From Bacteroidales bacterium UBA3743 (lineage in GTDB: Bacteria; Bacteroidota; Bacteroidia; Bacteroidales; Paludibacteraceae): DNA of 64,000 bases. Of the stretch, positions 16,615-25,145 are shown piece by piece. The stretch lies in assembly GCA_002371265.1 (NCBI GenBank), contig DFGT01000004.1, positions 10,669 to 74,668 of the forward strand. Direction: 5' to 3'. Each line of letters begins with the position of its first letter. Position 1 is the first letter of the stretch. The notes under the pieces were generated by a model. The model had not been told where the DNA came from, ran no database searches, and saw only the letters and a list, made by a program, of their open reading frames with translations. The translations under genes were made by a program, and so were the position numbers.

Positions 16615-17979
16615 TTAGCTTTCACACAGAATCTTAGCTTCATCGAATCCCTGTTTGATACGGTCGCCAATACCGATTCCATCACGAAGATTGCCGGCAA
16701 TGCGAAGGGTAGGATATTGCTTTTGTATTTTTTCCACAGCGGCAAGTCGGGCGTCGGACGAAGCCTCATACTGTGGTATGGCGCGTTCATGGCGGAAGAC
16801 TCTTATTTCATCTGCCTTTTTGTTTTTGTCGTATTTGAGCATTTCGCTGAGAGACTCGTTCACCAGGTCGACAAATTCCTCATCTGTCTTGTTTAGCATC
16901 TCTGGATGACGTCTTCCTCCAATGAAATACGCCATTGCGGCACCTTGTTTAGGACAACGGCCTTCGAAACATGCTGATGGAAAAAGGATTCCGAGCATCT
17001 GTTTTTTCTCTTTTGAAGGCACCAATCCTCCGAAAGCGAGCCATTGGTTGTCGCCGCAGTCTTTGATTCCGACTCCGACCTGTACGACAGGAGCGTAAAA
17101 GAGGTTGCTTAGATCATCCATCGTCGCCTTATCTACGAATGGCAACAAATCTGGAAGAGAATAGGCTCCACAAGTGGTGACAACTTTGTCGGCATTGATC
17201 TGCTGTTGCTCGCCATTTTTGTTGTATGTGATTTTCCAACCGTCGCCTTCTGGCATTATTTTGATATCTAAAGCACTGGTGATCAGATGCTCGTGGCCGA
17301 TAGCGTCAGCAAGAGCGTTGACAAGATTTGTAAATCCTCCACGGGCTGAGAACACTTTTTTCGTGGCTTTACGGTCGCGTTCTGTCTTGGGTAGTTTTGC
17401 CTTGGCAATGGCTCCTCTTATGAAAGAACCGTAGTCTTGCTCAAGATTATATAGTTTTGGAAGGGCAAGACGGGCTGGCAGTTTGTACGGGTCGCCTGCG
17501 TAGACACCGGATAAAAATGGGTCGACGGCATACTCGACATATGATTTGCCCAAACGACGTTCCGCCAATGAACCTATTGATTCATATGGGTCATTGCCTT
17601 TCTTACGCCATGGCTCACCTAGAATGCGGAATTTGTCATGCCATGTGAACAATGGAGTCTTCAGCGCGCTGCCAAGGCTTGACGGCAATGCATGGAAACG
17701 GTCGCCTTTCCAGATAAGTCGACGTTTGCTTGACTCAAGAGCAGTCTCCAGTTCACAAGCGTCTCCTAGCTGCTCAAACAATTCCGCCACTTCAGGATGC
17801 TTCACCACACCTGTGTTCGGGCCGGATTCAAAGATGAAGTCTCCGATGTGTTGTGATTGGATTTGCCCTCCTATACGGTCTTTGCATTCAAGCACTGTGA
17901 CATCACCTCCACGTCTTTTGATTTGATATGCGCATGTCAAGCCTGTTATTCCTGCACCTATGACTACTATATTGCTCAT
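16615..17979 (-). CDS. hemG: Protoporphyrinogen oxidase (FAD, HemG/HemY type)
   Basis: 454 aa. N-terminal FAD-binding Rossmann motif (VVIGAGITGLTCAY) and the LECKDRIGGQIQS motif; C-terminal IAGNLRDGIGIGDRI matches the family's second FAD-contact segment. It oxidises protoporphyrinogen IX to protoporphyrin IX, a late step of heme synthesis. Only 16 bases after hemN, so the two form an operon. Placed next to redox-defence genes, it may also be peroxide-responsive (inference). Confidence 0.93.
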   Translation of the reverse strand: MSNIVVIGAGITGLTCAYQIKRRGGDVTVLECKDRIGGQIQSQHIGDFIFESGPNTGVVKHPEVAELFEQLGDACELETALESSKRRLIWKGDRFHALPSSLGSALKTPLFTWHDKFRILGEPWRKKGNDPYESIGSLAERRLGKSYVEYAVDPFLSGVYAGDPYKLPARLALPKLYNLEQDYGSFIRGAIAKAKLPKTERDRKATKKVFSARGGFTNLVNALADAIGHEHLITSALDIKIMPEGDGWKITYNKNGEQQQINADKVVTTCGAYSLPDLLPFVDKATMDDLSNLFYAPVVQVGVGIKDCGDNQWLAFGGLVPSKEKKQMLGILFPSACFEGRCPKQGAAMAYFIGGRRHPEMLNKTDEEFVDLVNESLSEMLKYDKNKKADEIRVFRHERAIPQYEASSDARLAAVEKIQKQYPTLRIAGNLRDGIGIGDRIKQGFDEAKILCES

Positions 17980-17995
17980 TGCTATGGTCTTATAA

Positions 17996-19363
17996 TTATA
18001 TGGGTTTTGAAAATTTCTTATCTGTGTTTTGCATCAGTGGGTCGAGTGCCGCAGCGACGTTCCTGACGAATGGATGACCTTCAGTTGTCATTGCGATTCC
18101 ATCAGAAGTCAGCTCAATGATGCCGTCTGCCTCCATCTCTTTCAATTGGCTTTCATCGTAATGCAGAGCGTCTTTCAAATTATCTGTTGTGATGGCGAGA
18201 GTGTCTGTAATCTCATGCCAATTGATTCGGTAGTTGCACATCAGACGTTCGATCACCTCTTTGGCAATTCTTTCTTTCGGAGAAAGTTTGTATCCTTTTT
18301 TGACGGAGATGTTTCCAGACATTGTGATGTCGACATACTCTTCAATGTCTTTTGTGTTTTGCGCGTATGTGGAGTCGAGCTGGCTGATTCCGGTCGCTCC
18401 GAAAGCGTACACCTGTCCTGTTGTGCGACGTGTGCAGTAGCCTTGGAAATTACGGTGTAGCAATCCCTGTTCGAGTGCCTTGTACAGCTCGTCGTCTGGC
18501 AACACAAAATGGTCGAGTCCGATCGACTTGTATCCGGCTTCATGCAATAGTGAGGCCGCATTGTCGTACATCTGTTGTTTTACTTCAGGTTGTGGCAAGC
18601 CGTGTTTCTCGAGAATCTGCTGACGCTTGAAAACCCAAGGCACGTGTCCGTAGCTGAATGTGACAAGACGGTCGGGATGCAGAGCGATTGCACGCTCAAT
18701 ATTTTTTGCGAATGATTCAGGAGTCTGGTATGGCAATCCGAAAAGGAAATCCATGTTGACGGTCGCTCCTGCTTTACGAAGGATGCCCATGATGACATCA
18801 AGAGGCAGGTTTGATGGGGTTCGTCCGACTGTTTTTAGGACATTTTCGTCAAGGTCTTGGATGCCAATAGAAAAACGGTTGAAGTGGCTGTTGGTGAGAT
18901 TTGTCCAGTCTTCTTCAGTGAGATATCCCGGGTGACACTCGATTGCAATTTCCGGTTTCTCAATTGTTGGGAAAAGAGAAAGAAGGTGTTCGTTAATCTC
19001 TTTTAATACGGAAGTTGGCATAGCTGTGGGGCTGCCACCACCAAAATGTATCTGACTGATAGGTCGAGACTTGTCAATAAGAGCAGTCACAATATCTATC
19101 TCCTTGTGTATCGCGTCGATGTATTTAGCGACAGTATCGCCAGATGACGGCATGATGTAGGAGTTGCAACCGCAGTAGTGGCACAGACGTTTGCAGAACG
19201 GCATGTGCAGATAAAAAGAGAGCTTCTTTGATCCCTCTTCGTTTGAACGGACAACAGCCTCTAAGTAGTCAGAAGCTTCTAATTCGTGAAAATAGTTTGC
19301 TGGTGGATAACTCGTATATCGAGGCACCGACACGTTGTATTTGTCAATTATGTTGCTCATCAA
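17996..19363 (-). CDS. hemN: Oxygen-independent coproporphyrinogen III oxidase
   Basis: 455 aa radical SAM enzyme. The cluster motif reads CKRLCHYCGC (C-x3-C-x2-C-x-C), the true HemN pattern, followed by FGGGSPTAMP for SAM binding. The C-terminal HemN domain is complete (LSPKERIAKEVIERLMCN). It decarboxylates coproporphyrinogen III to protoporphyrinogen IX without oxygen, the substrate for the HemG encoded next. It starts with two Met codons; either may be used. Confidence 0.96.
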   Translation of the reverse strand: MMSNIIDKYNVSVPRYTSYPPANYFHELEASDYLEAVVRSNEEGSKKLSFYLHMPFCKRLCHYCGCNSYIMPSSGDTVAKYIDAIHKEIDIVTALIDKSRPISQIHFGGGSPTAMPTSVLKEINEHLLSLFPTIEKPEIAIECHPGYLTEEDWTNLTNSHFNRFSIGIQDLDENVLKTVGRTPSNLPLDVIMGILRKAGATVNMDFLFGLPYQTPESFAKNIERAIALHPDRLVTFSYGHVPWVFKRQQILEKHGLPQPEVKQQMYDNAASLLHEAGYKSIGLDHFVLPDDELYKALEQGLLHRNFQGYCTRRTTGQVYAFGATGISQLDSTYAQNTKDIEEYVDITMSGNISVKKGYKLSPKERIAKEVIERLMCNYRINWHEITDTLAITTDNLKDALHYDESQLKEMEADGIIELTSDGIAMTTEGHPFVRNVAAALDPLMQNTDKKFSKPI

Positions 19364-19515
19364 CCCCGTTTTTTGTTTAGCTGATGTCTTTTTATTTGTA
19401 GTGACATCTTAATTCGCAAAATTACTGATTTTTTTTGAGCATATCTAAGACCTGCGGAAACAAAATTGTCCGAAATGTCCTTAGATGGTGATACATAATC
19501 AGTCAAAAAGTAGCA

Positions 19516-19968
19516 TCAGCGATTGTTGACGTTGGTTATGGCGCAGATAAACTTGTCAAGTATCGGCATTAGTTTTTGCAGCTCGTCGACACTTATCCCA
19601 TTATCGACAATTTTTTGCGCAAGACAGTTTGGGACGTTTTTCATTTTCTCTTCCAAACGCTTGCCTTCTCCAGTCAGGGAAATTATGCGTTGACGGGAAT
19701 CTGCTTGACTTTTCTGTCGGACAATTAGCCCCTGTTTCTCCATGCGTTGGAGCAGAGGCGTGACGGTGTTGGTCTCAAGGTTAAGACGCTCCGTTATCTC
19801 ACTGATTATGCGGTTGTCCTGTTCCCAAAGCAACATCAGCACAAGGTATTGTGGATAAGTTATGCCAAACTCCTTGAAATATGGAGTGTAAGAAGCAGTT
19901 ACCAATCGTGCCGCCGTGTATAAACGGAAGCACAATTGGTTGTCTAATTTTAATTGAGGAAATGCCAT
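19516..19968 (-). CDS. OhrR-like MarR family organic-peroxide sensor
   Basis: 150 aa winged-helix protein. The N-terminus LDNQLCFRLYTAARLVTASY followed by YPQYLVLMLLWE matches OhrR, whose single reactive Cys sits in the same L-C-F-x-L-Y context (Cys13 here). OhrR binds DNA until organic hydroperoxide oxidises the Cys. The wing DSRQRIISLTGEGKRLEEK is intact. No ohr peroxidase gene is visible; instead it is the last gene of a four-gene run with a ferritin-like diiron protein. Confidence 0.88.
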   Translation of the reverse strand: MAFPQLKLDNQLCFRLYTAARLVTASYTPYFKEFGITYPQYLVLMLLWEQDNRIISEITERLNLETNTVTPLLQRMEKQGLIVRQKSQADSRQRIISLTGEGKRLEEKMKNVPNCLAQKIVDNGISVDELQKLMPILDKFICAITNVNNR

Positions 19969-20007
19969 ATTATCTTTTAAATTTTAAAAGTCAATCGCCA
20001 ACAGCCA

Positions 20008-20199
20008 TCAGCCTTTAAGATTATATTTCTCACATACCACCGCTCTCTCTTCATCTGAAAGCGATTTCATGTATCCTTTCCAGCCTGGGCAGAAATTTAT
20101 GTGCCAACGCCAGAAACGTCCCAATAAAGATTTTGGATCTTTGTCGTACTTGGTGCGAAACTTACAGTTTGCGCATGGTTTTTCGTTTTGCTTTTCCAT
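20008..20199 (-). CDS. Small Cys-containing protein, 63 aa
   Basis: Hypothetical protein with an N-terminal CANC pair, an NFCPGW motif and a late Cys (VVCEKY), plus two Trp in FWRWH. The four Cys suggest a metal site or redox activity. It lies 13 bases after the small membrane protein gene and 39 bases before the OhrR-like gene in the same transcript direction. I recognise no named family. Confidence 0.75.
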   Translation of the reverse strand: MEKQNEKPCANCKFRTKYDKDPKSLLGRFWRWHINFCPGWKGYMKSLSDEERAVVCEKYNLKG

Positions 20200-20212
20200 A
20201 TGGGGTTATATT

Positions 20213-20470
20213 TTATGATTTGTTTTTTCGTTCTTTCCAATAGTTTTTGATCCGTTTCACTCCTTCCACACCGATTATGGACAATCCTCCGTATTGGAAT
20301 GTTTTAGCCAGACCAAAGAAGATAAACCATAATACACCTTTCATCGTGTTGCTTATTGGAAGAGCCATCTGAGCAAACGAGATGATGTAGCAAGGAATGC
20401 ACAAGATTAGAACTATCATTCCTGTGCGAAATGAGAATCTGCTGAGGTATTTTTGAATTTTTTCTTTCAT
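20213..20470 (-). CDS. Small membrane protein, ~85 aa
   Basis: Two hydrophobic segments (GMIVLILCIPCYIISFAQM and VLWFIFFGLAKTFQYGGL) and a basic tail (RIKNYWKERKNKS). Start set at ATG 20470, four bases after the ferritin-like gene ends (20475); an alternative in-frame ATG at 20485 would overlap that gene by 11 bases. Function unknown; genomic position ties it to the redox island. Confidence 0.68.
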   Translation of the reverse strand: MKEKIQKYLSRFSFRTGMIVLILCIPCYIISFAQMALPISNTMKGVLWFIFFGLAKTFQYGGLSIIGVEGVKRIKNYWKERKNKS

Positions 20471-20474
20471 ATCC

Positions 20475-20870
20475 TTAGAGTTCATTTGCGATGTTGTCCA
20501 AAATATTTCCATGTTTCTCTTCGTCAAGACGCATCGGCTCCAGTTCTGGATATTGTTCGACGAAGGGTTTGTATGTCTCTAACGCTTTGTGCTCAGCCTT
20601 TGCCAATAAGAGTAAAGTCCGTTTCTTGCCAATCAGATATGTCAGGCAGACGACGATGTTCGCAAGTGTGCTTTTGGGATTGCGTACTTCACCTGTCAGT
20701 TTGCGGAGCATGTTTGCATGCCTGCCTTCGTCACTGCCTATGGACATAAGCTTTTTGTGGATTTCAGAATCTTTCTTTGCAATTCTGTCTGCAAGCTTAT
20801 GGTAGACAATTACAGCGTCTATTTCACCTTGTTGGGCTTTTAACAGATCTGATTTTTTTATTTCTGCCAT
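20475..20870 (-). CDS. Ferritin-like diiron protein (rubrerythrin-like, single domain)
   Basis: 131 aa. Helical throughout, with carboxylate/His pairs typical of ferritin-like diiron sites: QQGEIDAVIVYHKLA, SDEGRHANML, AEHKALETYK and LDEEKHGNIL. A short hydrophobic stretch (LANIVVCLTYLIG) in the middle may touch the membrane, as in the erythrin/VIT group. There is no rubredoxin domain. First gene of the run that ends with the OhrR-like regulator; likely handles peroxide or iron. Confidence 0.85.
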   Translation of the reverse strand: MAEIKKSDLLKAQQGEIDAVIVYHKLADRIAKKDSEIHKKLMSIGSDEGRHANMLRKLTGEVRNPKSTLANIVVCLTYLIGKKRTLLLLAKAEHKALETYKPFVEQYPELEPMRLDEEKHGNILDNIANEL

Positions 20871-21403
20871 GTCGTATGCGATTAAATTTGTTGATACGTT
20901 TACATTAAAAAATGTTAGTATCCTTTATCTGCTGCAAATATATAATAATTTTTTATATATCGCACACGATACAATAAAAATGTGTAAAAATTTTAATTGA
21001 TGGAGACGCCGCAATGTGGTTCATCTGCCGATATTATATGTCTAGCGACGTATTTCCCGACGTTATCAAAGCAGAACAGTTGGCAAATGGTTGAATACCT
21101 TGGCTCGTCTAATTTGGATTATTTATCTTTCTTCCTCGTCACAGATTTGCATCTCGAAAAAGCATTGTCTCCAATCCATCTCGCACAGAAAGGAATAGAC
21201 AAAACCATCAGCACGACAGCAATCGTTACCTTTATTTTTTTACCCACGTCGCAATTGCCTTATTTTTTTATAATTATTTGCAAAAATATGAATATGACAC
21301 TGTAAATCAAAATGTTTTTATCTGAGACGTCGCAATGCGGCGTCTCTTCTGTTTGTTTGTGGTTAAATCTCTATTTTGTAGATTGGCGCATAAATTATCA
21401 TTA
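20871..21403. other. Gene-free spacer with GAGACG-type hairpin
   Basis: 533 bases. Near its right end GAGACGTCGC (21324-21333) faces GCGGCGTCTC (21337-21346) as a hairpin with one wobble, related to the palindrome at 6235. A second degenerate copy (GGAGACGCCGCAATGTGG) lies at 21002. A 102-codon open frame on the plus strand between 20997 and 21305 has no protein-like features. Confidence 0.5.
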
Positions 21404-22234
21404 CTAAAGGTTCTCAATTTCTTCTAAAGAAAGTTTTGTCATTTTGACAATTAATGCCAAATCCAGACCTTCTTTTTTCATATCAGTCGCAATTTGGATG
21501 GCTTTGTCATGTTCACCACGAACATATCCGATCTCCTCCATATCAACCTCATCCTCCAACAGTTTCATGCTTGCTTCGTAGATGTCTCTCTCCTTATCTG
21601 TGAGTGCGGCCACTTTTGCCTTCTCCAGCAGACGCAGCAATCCCTCGTCTGCTCGCTCATATACTGATTTGTGTATCTTGTCCATATCTCCTAGGCTTTT
21701 GAAGAAGTTAATCCAGATGTCTTTCGTTGTGATGTTTTCGGCATCAAACTTGAATTTCGGCAAATTTATGAAATATTTTCGATGTCTGTCCCAAAATATC
21801 TCGCCGGTTTTCACATTACATTCCGCTGTGCATGTTATCGCATCGTTTAGCCCTGTCAGTCCGTCTCCCATAATGAAGATGCCAATGATTCTGGCGATGT
21901 CGCTTTTCATTTTGCCCCATTCTATTCCACGCTCTATCTTTTTACGCATGAGATTGAAAATGTAGAAATTGGCACGTGTTTTGAAAAACTTCTGGTAAGA
22001 GTTCTGCATCTCTATCAGGATCGTGTCGCCGGTCTCAGTGGTGCAGTGTAGGTCGAACGTCACGCCTCGCTGATTAATTGTGTCTCGTGGCATCTCCACG
22101 TTTTCAAATGTCACACTTGTGATTTTCTCCACGTCTCCCTCCAACAGAGCATTCAAAAATGATTTCATGATAATCGGGTCTGACATGCAGTATTTGAACC
22201 CGAAATCACATCGTAAGTCGATGTATTTTCCCAT
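21404..22234 (-). CDS. Rpn family PD-(D/E)XK nuclease / putative transposase
   Basis: 276 aa. N-terminus LRCDFGFKYCMSDP and the nuclease core FDLHCTTETGDTILIEMQ (D...E-x-Q, the PD-(D/E)XK arrangement) identify the PDDEXK_2 / Rpn group found in many copies in Bacteroidales. E. coli Rpn proteins promote RecA-independent recombination; most Bacteroidales relatives are uncharacterised. The C-terminal ~60 residues (LLEDEVDMEEIGYVRGEHDKA...) are the usual family tail. Stands alone between gene-free spacers. Confidence 0.9.
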   Translation of the reverse strand: MGKYIDLRCDFGFKYCMSDPIIMKSFLNALLEGDVEKITSVTFENVEMPRDTINQRGVTFDLHCTTETGDTILIEMQNSYQKFFKTRANFYIFNLMRKKIERGIEWGKMKSDIARIIGIFIMGDGLTGLNDAITCTAECNVKTGEIFWDRHRKYFINLPKFKFDAENITTKDIWINFFKSLGDMDKIHKSVYERADEGLLRLLEKAKVAALTDKERDIYEASMKLLEDEVDMEEIGYVRGEHDKAIQIATDMKKEGLDLALIVKMTKLSLEEIENL

Positions 22235-22398
22235 ATTAATTTTGTTTTTATTTGTACTGTTTTGTGCAATCTGTTAGACCAAACAAAACATTTTCGGATG
22301 CAAAGATATAAAAAATCAAAACCTGACATTGTGATTTTAACTTCATTTTTGGTGATAGTAAGTTTCTTTAGATGTAAAGAATATCTTCTCTTGTCTCC

Positions 22399-22602
22399 TC
22401 ACCGTTCTCTTATCTCTTTAGTGATTTCCATGTATTCGCGTCTCCCTTCTATATATTCGGCATACAATTTTTCCGCATCCTTTCCTTTTAGAATACGGCA
22501 TTTTCCGCAGGACGGACAATGGTTGAGACATTGCCATTGCTCTTGGACAAACGCAAGTCGTTCTTCACGGGTAGAGTTGGTGATGCCTGGGATTTTCGTC
22601 AT
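22399..22602 (-). CDS. Small CxxCxxC protein, 67 aa
   Basis: Start placed at ATG 22602 (MTKIPGITNSTREERL) so that it does not overlap the preceding DUF5131 gene, which ends at 22616. The core CLNHCPSCGKCRILKGKD has four Cys (C-x3-C-x2-C-x2-C), suggesting a zinc or Fe-S site. Last gene of the cluster that begins with the YqiA-DUF1653 fusion. No named family recognised. Confidence 0.72.
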   Translation of the reverse strand: MTKIPGITNSTREERLAFVQEQWQCLNHCPSCGKCRILKGKDAEKLYAEYIEGRREYMEITKEIRER

Positions 22603-22615
22603 GCAAATAAAAAGT

Positions 22616-23419
22616 TTAATCGTGATAATCTTCGTCTTTCCATTCAAACTTGATTGTCTCGGGGACGTAAAACTTGTCTATTTTATAATCTATATTCGCT
22701 TTGTGTGCCTGGCTGAGCTGATATTTGCGGTGGATTCTATACGTTTTGCCATCTTTGATGAAATATGCTCCTGTCTGATGAAAACGGAATGGCACTCCTG
22801 CCTTTATACACTGCTCACGAATGTTTAGAATCCAATCATAATCACACGGCCTTGCCTCCACTCCCGATTCTCCACTGACTGCGACTTCCTCGATCGTGTC
22901 GTCGAGATATGCGGATAAGTCGACGGGACCGATGATCGGTGCCACCATGATGCTCTTGTGTTTGATGGGCAGGGATTTGAATATGGGAAGACGGTAGTCT
23001 GCCATCTGTTGGTTTTCGACGGTGCAGCCGACCAGCACATTGTCATAGCCGTCGCCCCAATCGTCCGGCACACATTCCATGAATCTGTCGATGCGTTTGG
23101 TGAAGAAATAGAACCAGAGGTCGTTTCTTGTTTTCATCATCTGCCAGCATTCTCCTCTCCATTCGTCGGCATCCTTGATTAGAAAATCGGATGTGAAACA
23201 GGTGAACACGACTTTGCCGCTCTCTATTTTCCACGACTTGTCTCGTCTGCGTTTGATAGGCAGGTTGAAGTTCCCGGTCTTGCGGCACTCGCTACTCGAC
23301 ACCTCACTTCCATACATCTCATCCTGTCTGTAGACGTAGCAATATTTACAGCCGGCACTGATTTTGGTGCATCCGTGCCACGGGTTCCAGTCGGCGTATA
23401 TATTCCAGTTTTCTGCCAT
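22616..23419 (-). CDS. DUF5131 family protein (phage Gp37/Gp68-like)
   Basis: 267 aa. The start MAENWNIYADWNPWHGCTKISAG followed by CKYCY is the family hallmark: a C-x6-C-x2-C cysteine cluster resembling a radical SAM motif. Further family blocks are KVVFTCFTSDFLIKDADEWR, FFTKRIDR and VAVSGESGVEARPCDYDWI. Relatives occur in phages and chromosomes; their reaction is not established. The neighbouring 67-aa Cys protein may be a partner. Confidence 0.88.
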   Translation of the reverse strand: MAENWNIYADWNPWHGCTKISAGCKYCYVYRQDEMYGSEVSSSECRKTGNFNLPIKRRRDKSWKIESGKVVFTCFTSDFLIKDADEWRGECWQMMKTRNDLWFYFFTKRIDRFMECVPDDWGDGYDNVLVGCTVENQQMADYRLPIFKSLPIKHKSIMVAPIIGPVDLSAYLDDTIEEVAVSGESGVEARPCDYDWILNIREQCIKAGVPFRFHQTGAYFIKDGKTYRIHRKYQLSQAHKANIDYKIDKFYVPETIKFEWKDEDYHD

Positions 23420-23438
23420 AGGAAAGAAGTGTTTTCTT

Positions 23439-23681
23439 TTATGGTTTAGTTTCCACTAGTTTGCAAAGTTTGTCATCCCGTATTATTTTGGGGAGGGCTT
23501 TGCCTGCAAGTATAAGTATCTTTTTATTATTACGGTAGATGTGCAGTTGACGAGATCGAACGACTGCGGTCAGCCCCTCGTCGCCCTGCATAGCTTCCCA
23601 AATATGATGATATTCACCTGTCGGCTCAAACAGTTTTGCCTGGAGGTGGGAACACATGTTGGTAGTGTCGATCGTCAACAT
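23439..23681 (-). CDS. Hypothetical protein, 80 aa
   Basis: Starts 2 bases after the YqiA-DUF1653 stop and ends 19 bases before DUF5131, so it belongs to the same transcript. Reads like a small alpha/beta protein (LTAVVRSRQLHIYRNNKKILILAGKALPKII). No motif that I recognise; an internal Met at residue 9 is an alternative start. Confidence 0.7.
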   Translation of the reverse strand: MLTIDTTNMCSHLQAKLFEPTGEYHHIWEAMQGDEGLTAVVRSRQLHIYRNNKKILILAGKALPKIIRDDKLCKLVETKP

Positions 23682-23683
23682 GG

Positions 23684-24487
23684 TTATAAACGAGTTATTT
23701 CCGTGAATCTGTTGAACGTTTTGCCGTCTCTTGTGACATTCTCAAAGAACATTTTTTCTGGTCTCACCCAATAAGCCTGATCTCCGTAGAGGGCCTGGTA
23801 GACGACCATTCTTTCCTGAGTCTCGGAGTCGAAAGCTGTTCTGACAAATCTGTATTTGCCCCCTTTGAAATGTTGGAAGAAACGCTCTTCTGGTTTCTTG
23901 AACGTCATCAGCATCTTTTCTATGAGTGGCACATACCAAGTCTTGACCTCGTTTGCAGTAGGGGTGTGGGCACCTGGAAAATGGAATGTTTTGTTGTAAT
24001 ATTTCAGGAATAAAGGTTCAAAGTGAGCCAAAGTGTCCTGCTCTCCGAATATTCCCCATATTTTGTCTGTGTAATAGGGAGTGGTGCAGCTGAATTGCGT
24101 CTTTTCAACGTCCTCAAACTCTTTTATCAGTGTCTCGTCTATGACGAAATCCTGATTCCCGTCGGCACGTGGGCTTTTATATTGATGATTGCCAATTCTT
24201 TCTTTCAAAAACTCTGTCATCTTGAAGTGCGGGTTGCCAAGCAATGCTGGAGTCCCGACCATTGGGGCGAGTATCTGTGCATAGAATGATCCGCAACTGT
24301 TGCCAACAATCAGGTCGGGATTCTCTTTGTCGCATATCTTATGTATGAATTCCAAAGCCTCTTTTGGGTGCATTGGCAGGTCGGGAGTAAGCACACGGAC
24401 TTTCCCCCAGAATGCCTCTTTCAATGCGTTTGCCGGCTCACAACTTCCGCTGGCAAAAAATCCGTGTAAGAATAGAATTGTCTTCAT
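23684..24487 (-). CDS. YqiA-like esterase fused to DUF1653
   Basis: 267 aa, two domains. Residues 1-~190 are a YqiA/UPF0227-type alpha/beta-hydrolase: FLHGFFASG oxyanion region, the nucleophile elbow GNSCGS with Ser, and a late His (FPGAHTPT). Residues ~200-267 are a DUF1653 domain (GKYRFVRTAFDSETQERMVV, YQALYGDQAYWVRPEKMF). YqiA hydrolyses acyl esters in vitro; DUF1653 has no known role and is usually a separate small protein. First gene of a four-gene reverse-strand cluster. Confidence 0.88.
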   Translation of the reverse strand: MKTILFLHGFFASGSCEPANALKEAFWGKVRVLTPDLPMHPKEALEFIHKICDKENPDLIVGNSCGSFYAQILAPMVGTPALLGNPHFKMTEFLKERIGNHQYKSPRADGNQDFVIDETLIKEFEDVEKTQFSCTTPYYTDKIWGIFGEQDTLAHFEPLFLKYYNKTFHFPGAHTPTANEVKTWYVPLIEKMLMTFKKPEERFFQHFKGGKYRFVRTAFDSETQERMVVYQALYGDQAYWVRPEKMFFENVTRDGKTFNRFTEITRL

Positions 24488-24597
24488 CCGTCTAAATTAT
24501 TATGTGATGGAGATGCCATCAAGTATGAACTTATTCCAAATATACGCTAAAATCTCTGAATTTGGTTAGAAGTTGTTTATTTTTAATTTGAAAATTT

Positions 24598-24745
24598 GGA
24601 TGTAGAGTTGAGGATTGCAAAGGTCGGAACTTCCTTGCCCTCCCAACTAGTGCGAGCCGAAGGCGAGCGCAGAGAATTAAATAAAACCACAGAGACACAA
24701 AGTTCATAGAGAAAAGAATGTGAGAATTCAATAGGAAAGTGGAAA
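24598..24745 (+). repeat. Dispersed repeat R1, copy 3
   Basis: GTTGAGGATTGCAAAGG, hairpins around GGTCGGAACTTCC and GTGCGAGCCGAAGGCGAGCGC, then AAAACCACAGAGACACAAAGT and GAGAATTCAATAGGAAAGTGG. The tail matches copy 1 almost to the base. Confidence 0.7.
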
Positions 24746-25064
24746 AATCGTGAGTTCGGATTCACAGATTGCAATTCGAACTCACGTTATGTCTAAACAG
24801 AAAACAGCATCTTGATGCTTGGAAAACTCACAAACAAGTTTGTTTTAGAAAAACTTTAACGGAGAAAACGTGAACAGCATAAAACCGTACGTGTTTTCTT
24901 TCGTTTCTGTTTTTAGCGTTGGGCTATTTTCAATGTCATTTGTGACATGTTTTCCAGCACCGACAACGGAGTTGTATTTGTAATGGCGCGTTTTCTGTTC
25001 TATTGCGTGCAGGTTTCAAACCTGTTCCTACGATTATGAAATTGATTGCCTATTTGGAATCATG
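24746..25064. other. Spacer with a strong orphan stem-loop
   Basis: CGTGAGTTCG (24749-24758) pairs with CGAACTCACG (24777-24786), extended by ATT/AAT, around a short loop. No gene adjoins it within 250 bases on the left. At 25009-25032 lies GCAGGTTTCAAACCTGTTCC, a short palindrome that recurs in diverged form at 26106-26130 and 26383-26412. No coding potential otherwise. Confidence 0.5.
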
Positions 25065-25095
25065 TTTGGAAAAAAACTTTATTTTTATATCTTTG
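25065..25095 (+). promoter_or_regulatory. Promoter of the P-loop kinase gene
   Basis: TTTG 25065-25068, 19 bases, TATCTTTG 25088-25095. It lies after an upstream in-frame ATG at 25062, which therefore cannot be on the transcript, and before the ATG at 25146 chosen as the start. Confidence 0.68.
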
Positions 25096-25145
25096 TTATG
25101 TCGTTCAAAATGGTTTTGAGGTCGACGTCGGACAACCAACAGATT

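Noticed and set aside
20997..21305. Open frame of 102 codons on the plus strand
   Set aside because: Contains the MLSKQN...SRTDLHLEK type sequence with no domain-like pattern, lies in a repeat-bearing spacer and has no promoter; the composition is not protein-like.
22262..22828. Long plus-strand frame opposite the CxxCxxC and DUF5131 genes
   Set aside because: It is the antisense shadow of two better-supported genes and lacks domain features.
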